A stretch of DNA of 25,856 bases from Klebsormidium nitens (lineage: Eukaryota > Streptophyta > Klebsormidiophyceae > Klebsormidiales > Klebsormidiaceae), in NCBI GenBank assembly GCA_000708835.1, contig DF237043.1, positions 9,841-35,696 of the forward strand, read 5' to 3'. Within the stretch, counting starts at the first letter, position 1; each line of letters starts with the position of its first letter. Of the stretch, positions 1 through 9,000 are shown piece by piece. The notes beneath the pieces are model-generated. The model saw nothing but the letters and a program-made list of their open reading frames with translations, was not told the DNA's origin and did not search any database. A program made the position numbers and the translations under genes.

Positions 1-2931
1 TGTCTTGGCGCAGTTCCTGTTCACCCCCCGAGGGCGGCCCTCCTTCCGACAGGGCCTCGACCGACGCCCCAAGCGCAGCCTGTTTCGCGAGGCCCTGTTG
101 AGGGGCCTCGTGGACTTCGATCTCGAACGTGCTGCCTGCCGGCATGCCCTTGAGCCGCGCCGCCAGCTGTTCAAACAAGGCCTGCGTGTTGCCCCCCTGC
201 AAACCGCTGGCCGCGTTCGCGAAGCCAGGCTCGCCCCCCCCCCCAAGTGCCACCACAGAGCTGCCCCCCGAAACTACCTCCTTTTGCAGCCCCGCACTCT
301 CCGCCTCCGCCGGCAAACTCTCCACTGTTTCGTCTCTGCTTTCCGCAGGGCTTCTGACAGAGCTTGCAACTCCCGAATTGCGTGCGATCCCGTCCGCTTT
401 CGTGGACTCAGACTCGGCAACTTGCTTCTCGGACGTCTTCTCTGCGTTGCCAGCCCCCCGGTCGGCGCCGCTGCCGTTGCCAGTAGCGCTTTTCCCGTCC
501 TCTTTACTGTTACTTCCGCTTTCACTCTTTTCCTCCACTTCGCACCCGTTCACCTCGTCCGCTTTCGATTCAACTTCCTTGTCCGATCTATCAGAAACTG
601 TGCCTCCAGTCTCCCCCCCTCCCCAAGGCACATCTTCGCTCGACTCTTCTCCGTTCCCCTTAGCTTCCCTACCCGCAAACTCCGCTTCTTCACCCGCAAC
701 CAAACCTTCGTCTGCGGTCTTCTCGCCAGACCCCTCGAGCCCCTCGATCTCCAACCCTTCCAACAGAGAACCTTCCTCCGCTAACCCTGTACCAGTCACC
801 GAAAAACCTTCCATCCTTTCGCCCACAGCCCTCAACTCCCTAATTGCTCGCCGGCTAGCATTTCGAACCCCCTCGCTTCGACTGTACATATCGACGAACA
901 GCAACACGACAGGCAGCTTAGACTGGAACGCCCCCCCGATCTCGTCGTACTTGAGCTCCTCTAGCAGCGGAAACGGAACCCCCTCCAGGAACGCAGTCAG
1001 GTTTGCGCCCCCGTAGAACCCTCTAGGCGGCCCCCGGCCTTGCGTCTGGACTAGAACCAACCAGGGAAATTTAGAGATTCTCGAAATCCCTAGCCCTTCA
1101 ACCCTTGACTGGCTGGCTTCCGATAAGAGTGACCTATCTTCTACGTTTCGTTCATTCGGTTCGTCGAAAGCGCGCCCCCGACCAGACCCCATCGTTCCCT
1201 GAGAGCCTGCCGAGCTCTCTTCTCGAATCCAGAAGCGTGCGAACCTGGACAGCAAAGACCTGCCCAGCACTGTCCACGACCCTTCTTCGAAACCGCGGCC
1301 CCCAGAGAAGTCGGCGTTCAAAGAGAGAGCACTCTCCCCGCCAGGAATGAGCGTGCGCAAAAGATCTCGGATCCAACCACCGAAGCCCCTCACATCCACA
1401 CTCTCCCTCCGCTCAACTACATCTTTCCTAAGAGCCGCCTCCAAGATCTGAGGGTCGGTCACACGCAGTAGGAGCAGCTTTGAGGGGAGGAGGAGCAGTC
1501 GCCAGGCCAGGTCTTCCGCCTCGGCTCTGATCAACGCCGCTTGTACCGCTTCTGCCTGGGAGCAATAACCGGGGTCGTCTACTTCTTGTCCTCCTTCCGC
1601 GTCTCCTAAATGCGGCTGATCTCCTGTCTCTGGGTGGTTAAGGCTGGAGGGGACGTCTGGTACAGGGCAAGTCTCTGTTAGGACAGGGGGTCTGGATTGG
1701 GGCGCAAGGCATTGGGAAGTCCCCTCACTCACTCCCCCATTTTCCGCAACTAGAAACCTCGCCGACCCGCTCTTTTTTTGTGCAGAATGTTCCACGACAG
1801 CACCAGCATGGCTATTAAGGGTCCTACTTTTGGAGCTTATCACTGCAGTCTCGCAGCCCCCCTGGAAAGGAGCGATTCCCCTCAAACAGCTGCCGCTGCA
1901 AGCCGTTTGCCCCCCAAGCACGCTTCCGTTCTGCCACCGCACAGCGTCCCCCCCCAAGCGCACCCCCGCTTTTCCCCCCCCGCACCGATCGTAGAGTACG
2001 ATCACTTCCTCTGTTTCCTGCAACACCCCCCTCCATTCTTTAAAGCTACCGATTGTCCGAATCGGCACATCCTCCCGCCGCATTTTCATCACCGACTCGA
2101 GCGCCTCGAGAAGGGGCCGTGCGACCAGCTTGAAAGGGTAGCTTATGGCCCTGCCGCGTAAGTATACCGTCACAGCGGGCCACTGCCGGTGTAGGCCGTG
2201 GCTGGCTGCCAGCTGGGGCTCTTTGTGGCCGTTGATCTTGCACAGGCGCAATCCCGGCCATCGATCTGGGTCCGCCTGGAGCATCTGCTCGATGTCGCGG
2301 GTGAACTTCCTTGAGAGACCGCACCCTGTCGGAAGCAAAACGAACGGGGTTTTGTTTGGAAAGAAAGGATGCCCCATAGCTTTTCAGAGTACGAGATGAT
2401 GGTTGTACTTCTTGAAAGTAGAACACCATAAATATGCTCGCAGTCTACAAGACATTTAAGCAGTCAGGATGCGAGACCCAACTCTTCCTATGGAAAGTCC
2501 AGGAGTCAGAAGAAACATCAATACTCTGCCACAATGGAAGAAACAAGACACTTTATAGCTCAGGATGACAGGAAAGAGGTCATTTCAAATATCCTTCCGG
2601 TCTTTATTGGCACATTCATACCAAGGAAGCTTTATTGTTGGCACAGCTCTGCGGAAGCTGCAAAGTAAAACAGTCCCTAGAAGGCACAACCCTTACATGG
2701 CACTTGAGCAACGCAGAGCGCATACTCCTCTTCTCTCACAAGCGCTGTTAGCTCCTCCTTTGAAACCCATTCAAACCTAGGAGCAGTCTCCCCTGATACT
2801 CCTCTGCTCGAGTTCTGCTCCACAGCATGGGCAGCATCTGGCGCGACAGCATCGCATCTGATCAGCGCCAATAGCAAAAGGCCAAATACTCTACACACCA
2901 CACCCTGCCGCAAGCGGCACGCGTCAGCCAT
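1..2931 (-). CDS. Secretory thioredoxin-fold protein (TXNDC11-like / plant Trx-fold family), 3' end outside window
   Basis: Two exons are seen: 2931-2697 and 2325-1, the second still open at the window edge (about 853 residues so far). The start is the ATG at 2931. Residues 1 to about 36 form a signal peptide with a hydrophobic core (VFGLLLLALI) and an AHA-type end, so the product should enter the ER. The intron 2696-2326 has donor GTAAGG and a pyrimidine-rich acceptor ending CAG. Joining it creates a Trp codon and the active-site-like motif VPWCGLS at about residues 77-83. This is a CxxS-type site, not CxxC. A Trx-like fold follows, then a second Trx-like half (VIVLYDRC) and a third strand-like segment (LPVVLLFVDM, about residue 550). 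From about residue 590 the chain is low-complexity, acidic and Gly/Ser-rich. The spacing of the first domain resembles an uncharacterised plant thioredoxin-fold family (Arabidopsis At3g19780-like, from memory). The exact function is unknown, and a folding or redox-chaperone role is inference. Confidence 0.75.
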
Positions 2932-3878
2932 CGCTCAGCTTTGCAGCGTCTTCCATGCGTTCCTGCCCTTGCTCGATCCACAATTACCTAAGCACATGTC
3001 ATTGTTCCTGGCTATGCACTGCAATGTGTGCCAACTTTCTTCAGTTAGCTAGACAACTGGCAACGTTTCGGACGCTCATAGGATGCCCAGGCGGGCCGTC
3101 CGCCGGTCACTAGCAGCCTATTAAATATGTCTGCGATACTAGTGGCAACTAGTCACAACTAGTGGCAATGATTTTGCTGTCCGCAATGTCCGAAGGATTT
3201 GCCAAACCTTCCAAAGCCTCGGCGACCGCTGGCGCACGTGGCGCGCGGCCGCGAGCTGCCAGTGACGGCCGATCGAACCGCGGCTTCCGATCGGTAGCTT
3301 AGGGGTTCTCCAGACTGGAACACTAGTAGGATGCCAACAAGCACAAGCTTGTTGACCACAACTTTATTATCGCTTTCGTAATCATACGGCACGAACCTGC
3401 ACGAACCTTGGTGTGCGCGCCGGGTGGACTGGCAAGTCCTCTGGAAGAGCATGTAAAACAGACCCATCATTGTTTGATAATTAGTTTTGAAGTCAGGAAA
3501 CCTCCGACAAGCTTACATACTGCAGTTTTTGCTTAAATTAACCACAGTTCCATCAGTGTCTAGATAGGAGCTCATCACCACATTACTAAAACTAGTGCTT
3601 CTCGCAAGATACTGGAAACAAGGGCCAAAAACACACAAGTTGTTTAATACTTTGATTCCTCCGGCTGTCCTCCGTCCTTCATTTCAGATACTTTTACGTC
3701 ACGGTAACGCAACCTGCCTTTTTTTCCAGCGCATGGCTACTGATTGACGCCTCAAATGAGAAGGACTCTGACTACTTGAGCTGTAAAGGATAAACGGAGC
3801 TCCAAAGAGATTCTTAAGTTGAAACAAAAGACGCAACCGTTCAACAGATGATGGGGGAAGGTCGCGTGCTGATCTGAG
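2932..3878. other. Intergenic region between divergent genes
   Basis: No convincing coding exon is visible on either strand in this stretch of about 950 bp. It separates the minus-strand thioredoxin-fold gene from the plus-strand candidate gene, so it probably holds both promoters. The only notable structure is a short ACTAGT tandem repeat near 3138, with further isolated ACTAGT sites near 3320 and 3590. No clear TATA box was identified. Confidence 0.5.
3138..3167. repeat. Three tandem 10-bp units starting ACTAGT
   Basis: Three adjacent 10-mers read actagtggca, actagtcaca and actagtggca. The outer two are identical and the middle one differs at two positions. Each holds the palindrome ACTAGT. 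It could be a small tandem repeat or a cluster of protein-binding sites upstream of either neighbouring gene. Nothing in the sequence decides which. Confidence 0.6.
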
Positions 3879-5215
3879 ATGGCAAGGAATCACCGAGCGA
3901 GGTTGAATCACAGGGCTTTGCATAGCTTGCCGGTGAACAGTGGTGTCAAGCCGGGCGCTTATCCGCAGCCTCGCTTCTGGACGTATCTAACAGTGGAAGA
4001 CAGGAGCCGCTTGGATCTCCAAAGTTTCTTCCAAGGGAAGTCATATGCTGCGCGAATCGTCCAGGACAAGTATGGGTACACGCTTATGATGGGAGAGCTA
4101 TCATGGGTGCTCATGACCAGACCAACCAAAGAGGAGGTGCGTCCTTGTCTTACTTCACTTGCGCTGACTCGTTGTTTGACAGAGTTGGTCATCAGGATTT
4201 TGCTATGTTTTAAAGTCTTACAGTATTGAAATAATGTCCTTGGCCATCATGTCACTGACTCTATGCAGTGCGCCCCTCGATCCGATTTTCCATTCGTTAC
4301 GCACATAGCAAATATGTGGAAACTTCGAAAGCACAATCAACACACTTCTTTCGGTGCTTCGTTTTGCACCTGGCTGCGCACTCTCTTCAACCCACAATCT
4401 GTAACGATCGAAGTTTGGAGAATTTCAGGTCAACATTTCACGGGCAAGATATTGCTGAAACCTTCATGCTCGTCATTGAACTCAAGAAAGATACTAATAA
4501 GCCGCAATTATATCAGGGTAACCGCACTGGGACGGGTAGGGTTAGCTTGGTGGTTACGGTGGGTATGGGTGCGGAGCAGGTATCTTTTAGGTTATAGTCT
4601 TTAGTGTTAGTCGGAGCTCACTATTATCTTGGATTATGATTCTTTTCTTGAGAATTATCTCCTCGTCTGCTTCCCGCAGTGTGTAATGCGCATCCGCCAT
4701 TACCTGCCAGACCTTCTGAGGCAGCACTTTGAGCATGGCTCCGTTCCCCCTGTTCCCAGCCTCAGCTACGATGAGTGCCGCAGCAGGCCTTATTCTGATG
4801 ACGAAAGCGAGTTCAGGATCGTCGAGGATATCTGGATAATGGTGGATTTCTCCCTCCCGTAAGTTCCTCCGCTAGCAGTCGCTCACTTGACAATTGAAGT
4901 GGAAATATCAAACGAATTTCTTCTCTGCTGTGAGGCTGCCGTGTCGATCCACTGGCCCTAAGTAAGAGACTTTACTTGCCACCCGCCTATTTCCGTTGTA
5001 TATTTCCCTGACAATTAGATTGTCCTGCAATTCTGCTAACAGGCCGGTAGCATGTAAGTCGATCTAGTTGTTATTGAATAGAGTATAGGTCCTATGTACG
5101 TCGGACTCAAATGAATCTCACTTTTCGCATACTACTTGCATGCAGAGGCGAAGAGGAAGCCATGAAGGACTTCCGAGCGCCAAGTAGCAACCAATCAAGG
5201 GTAGCTGGGACTTGA
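3879..5215 (+). CDS. Candidate small spliced gene, 168 aa, faint XRCC4/XLF-head resemblance
   Basis: Proposed exons are 3879-4136, 4680-4858 and 5146-5215. Donors are GAG|GTGCGT and CCC|GTAAGT; acceptors are CCCGCAG and CATGCAG. All phases agree (507 nt in total, ending TGA). The start ATG at 3879 follows an in-frame TGA. Exon 1 encodes a segment of alternating hydrophobic residues (YAARIVQDKYGYTLMMGELS). Exon 2 encodes a helix (LPDLLRQHF), then an acidic stretch and a strand (DIWIMVDFSLP). The order strand, GY turn, strand, helix LxxLLR, strand resembles the globular head of the XRCC4/XLF/PAXX superfamily. The resemblance is weak and from memory. A full XLF would continue into a coiled coil, which is missing here, so the gene may be truncated, a diverged paralogue, or not a gene. 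Intron 1 contains a dispersed repeat. Confidence 0.35.
4528..4643 (+). repeat. Dispersed repeat, copy 1 (inside intron 1 of the candidate gene)
   Basis: About 116 bp sharing ordered blocks with 8208-8324: tgggacgggt at the left end, then agcaggta, then tttagtgtt, then ctcact, then ggatta followed by attct. Both copies are almost the same length and in the same orientation. It is diverged and carries no coding capacity. It ends about 36 nt before the proposed exon-2 acceptor. It may be a non-autonomous element or an intron-borne repeat. Confidence 0.55.
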
Positions 5216-6070
5216 TATCATAAACGCGTGCAACTGGAGTAGCTAGTGGTCTTACTAAGTCTATCTTATTCTGGCACAACACTTCAATAAAGCTTGCTAG
5301 CTGAGATATTTCCATGGCTAGATTCGAGAAGCACAGATTTGAATGTCCCTATCAATACTGATGACTGGATTCGACGTTCTAACGTGTGTCATGAAACGCA
5401 AACGAGGTATATACCCGCCGCTCAGTGCGATGCGTCATGCTTGTGTTGATATACGCCACGCGTTGTTACGCAGTCAGGCATGCCAGTGCATGTGTCACGG
5501 TTTGACTGAGGATGTACACCATTGAATTACTAGAGCGCGTACGGTCGGGAATTCAATTTTGCATCCACATATAACATTCATGCAAGTCAACGCCACAATC
5601 TGAACCATCATTGGGCCACGAATGAGTTCGAAGCACAGGTGTCACAGTGCGGCCAGGACGTTGGAAAGCGCGGTCTATAGTGATTAGATTGAAACTCGAA
5701 GCTCACCGTGCTTCATGAGGTTGGACAAGGTAGCTCTAAATCAAAGCCCGAATCATCAGTATTCCCAAAGTATATAACCAAGTACAATGCGCACAGCCAC
5801 GTATCGCCTCCGCTTCTTATGCACCACCGGCGTCCGTCGAATGTTCCATTGAGTCTTGGCCGCATGAGGAGAAAATGCTTGATCAAGCACATAAGGGGTG
5901 GCCCCTGTGATGCAGGCTGCATAATGCTGAGAAGCAACAGCACATACGCGAACACCTCAACCCTGCAGTAGCAGACTTCGACTTGCTACGGCCACTGTTC
6001 CCGTGTCGTTCTTCACAAAAGTTGAGGGTGACTAAGGACATGCACTGCGCATTTGTGCTTTGATTAAGCA
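5216..6070. other. Intergenic region between convergent 3' ends
   Basis: The region lies between the stop of the candidate plus-strand gene and the stop of the minus-strand Mfd gene, so it should contain both 3' UTRs. Short open frames occur on both strands, but none shows family resemblance, consistent splice sites or convincing composition. No RNA gene was recognised. Confidence 0.5.
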
Positions 6071-9000
6071 TTAGGAGTCTGCGGAACGGTCCAGGTTCAT
6101 GAAGGAGTCGAGGCCCTTCGACATCTCCATTAGACACTCGAAGGCGTCCTGCGCCTCTTTCTCGGGGGGAAGCCCCAGCAGGCTTTTCAACTGCACGGGA
6201 AAAAGATGAGCAAAATCAGCAAGGTCAGCACTGACTCCAGACTCCAGCTACGAAATCAAGCGTTTGGGCAGAGCCTTCCTTTCGTGACCAGTTCGCAGGT
6301 CGGAGACAGACTTCATGCATTGAAGTCTTGGATTCCAACACTTGTTACTTTCGAAAACGAAAAGTGGTTCGAACCACTTGGGTTTGAAACAACGAAACAG
6401 AACTCCCTCGATGGCAATGGTTGTTGGCACGCTCCGCTTTTAGTGTCCGGCTCTTCATCCGTATGCCCACAGCTCTAAGCGGCCGCAAAACGAGTTCTTG
6501 ATGTAGCGCTAGACTCGAGGCTACTTAGATTCGAGGTTGTTTGTGCAGCAAAGAGGATGGGACAAAAGTGTCGTTTCGAAATCTATAAGATTCGGGCAGA
6601 TTGAGACCGAACTCGAAAGTGAGAGCGCAACCCGTTCGCTCTCATCGCCAATGATCTTAAGAAGCCTCGCCAGGGCTTTCAAAGGCAAAGAACAGGCACT
6701 ACCTTGATGTCCGCCGCCTTGAATCGAATCAGTCCAGAGCACCTTACGTAACAAGGCAACGAGACCTGTACTTTTTGTTTGTAACTCCAACATCGGGACT
6801 CGCAGATTGCTGCTCACAAGGGAGCCGGCGGAGCCCTCTTTGAAAACAAGGTTGTCCTTGCTTCCACCACGTTCTGTCAGATCGATCCGAGCGACACGCC
6901 TCGAATTCTATTGAGCATTCTTAACATTGTTTGCTGCTCACCAGGAGGCCGGCGGAGCTCTCATTGTAGTGAGGTCGTTCCCTCTTCTTCTAATTCTTCT
7001 AAACAAAGAAACGGCTCCAAAGCCATGCATTCTGGTTTAGACCTCTTAATAATTGACACCAAAAGTTTTCCGCTCACCAAGAAGCCGGCGGAGCCCTCCT
7101 TGTAGATTAAAGGGTTGTTTTCGCATCCACCTCTTCTTACCACTCAGAATAACACACCGCGAAGTCCGATTGAGCATTCTTAGAACCGATCTCATGGTTT
7201 TTTGCTCACCAAGAAGCCGGCGGAGCCCTCCTTGTAGATGAGGTTGTTCTTGATGTCCACCGCCTTCTCCTCGTCGATGGCGTCGAACAGCATCTGGAAC
7301 GCGCCGATGGACATGCTCGTCTCGAAGAGGATGAACTTCGGACGCGTCCGGATGCGCGTGATGCCCAGGTCCGCAGCCAGCCGCTTCATGACCAGCATTT
7401 GGAGCCGCCGCTGTGAGGAAAGAGAGCGAGGTGACGTCAGCACTTCGTAGTAAATCACGTCAGTTGTGAGAGGTACAGCAGTGACAGGTATGCCCAGGTC
7501 CGCGGCCAGCCGCTTCATGACCAGCATCTGCAGCGGCCGCTGTGAAATACATCAAAGTGTCGTCAGCAGTTCGCCATGAATGATGTCAGCAACTTGATAT
7601 CAAATGACGTCAGCAGTCGGTGCTGATGAGGCGAGCCACCACAGATTATCACACGACCCCTATCTGCAGCCGCTGCTGTGGAAGAGGGGAGGCCAATCCG
7701 ATCTCGCGGATTAGTAGGTTGACGTTGACTGGTGCAAGCTTGAAAACGTGGGTTCGAGCGAAATTCAGTGTGGAAAATGCGTCACAGACTGGTAACTGAC
7801 AAAGAGTACCTTGTTGACATGGCGACTTGTCACTGCAAAAAATTGATAGCGCTGCGAAGCGAAGGCTAAGAGAAACGAGAGTCCTGGTATGACGTTCGTC
7901 AGTCCGGAACTACGTCAGATCCCTTTATGAGAAGGGCAGCGCGACCAAAGCGCTTGCTAAGCAACTGCGACCAGACCGAACAGAGCGTGTATGAGCAGCA
8001 TCGCCTCTGTCCAGATAGCAAAAGTCCGTCCCCCCCAATTGCACAATTGCGAACCGGACAAAGTGAGTCTTAACTCTAGCACGAACGTGTTTCATACGAC
8101 GTCACCCCCGTTTCAGATGACGTCAGCCAGCACGGTGCCCCCCAAGCAGGTCCGAACAGCATTCAGTCGAGGAGCAGTAAGCGTTGAGAAAAGTCAGATT
8201 ACCAACTTGGGACGGGTGGGCTGATTTAGGGATTTGGGTACGTAGGGGCATAAAGCAGGTACTCTCAAGTGTTAAGGATTTAGTGTTGGGTTAGGAACTC
8301 ACTGTTCTTATGGATTACAATTCTAAAGCTCACTACCCCGGAAACAAAGGGAAAGAAGTCCGTACCTTGGCTCCCGGCGGCGGCGGCCCCAGGCGCTCCT
8401 CCATTTCTAGATAGAAGTCGTTCGCCGACTCGACGCCACCCCGCGCCGCTTTCTCCATGTCTTTCAGGAACTGGTCGCGCCCCTCGGTGCAGTCGATGTA
8501 ATCGTGGGGAACCAACGTATCCACCACGAAGTCGACCTGCAGAAGTGCAAAGTTGTTTTCAGAATCTTTTCGTCGGTGGAGTCATTCAAGGTCAATAAAG
8601 TCCGCCGAGGAACTGGAATGCGAGGCAGAACTTGAACTGCCCTCCAGAGCGCTCGAAAGTGCGACACCCGTACGAGCTTGCATCGGCCGCCCAGATTTCC
8701 GTCCCATCCACAAAGATGATGGCAAGATTTGCAATCGGAATTCGACGTTTTCTGTATCCTTCTTCGTTGTTGAGACGTATCTTCGGTTTGTTACAATACT
8801 TAGCGATATCACAAAGTCAATTCGAATCTTCGTACTGAAGACTGTCCCTCAATCCTGGATCTCAAGCAACCGAGCTTCCTTGCAAGTAAACGAAGCCACC
8901 ACGCATGATTTTGTCTATTCCTGTAAATAAGGAAGGAGTGGGAGGAGATCGCACACAGTGTCCAGAAGTAAAAGCTGACGTACGAACTTCTCACCTTGAC

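Noticed and set aside
5-1016. Long plus-strand open frames (259 and 295 codons)
   Set aside because: They are antisense to the continuously open exon 2 of the thioredoxin-fold gene. The products are Ser/Pro/Arg-rich without any domain, as expected from the complement of GC-rich Gly/Glu/Ser codons.
2145-2429. Start of the thioredoxin-fold gene at ATG 2377, or acceptor at 2380
   Set aside because: Either is possible by frame. The acceptor at 2326 has a better pyrimidine tract and restores the family motif PWCG with an upstream signal-peptide exon.
4269-4428. Possible extra exon between exons 1 and 2 of the candidate small gene
   Set aside because: It has AG and GT at its ends, but its 160-nt length breaks the phase, and neither open frame looks like protein. 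Direct joining of 4136 to 4680 is phase-correct.
4938-5051. Micro-exons in the second intron of the candidate gene
   Set aside because: AG/GT pairs enclose pieces of about 27 and 11 nt, but the combined phase leads to a stop on joining to 5146. Direct splicing 4858 to 5146 works.
8209-8300. Telomere-like TTTAGGG traces
   Set aside because: Only isolated TTTAGGG-like words occur, not a tandem array. They are explained by the dispersed repeat.
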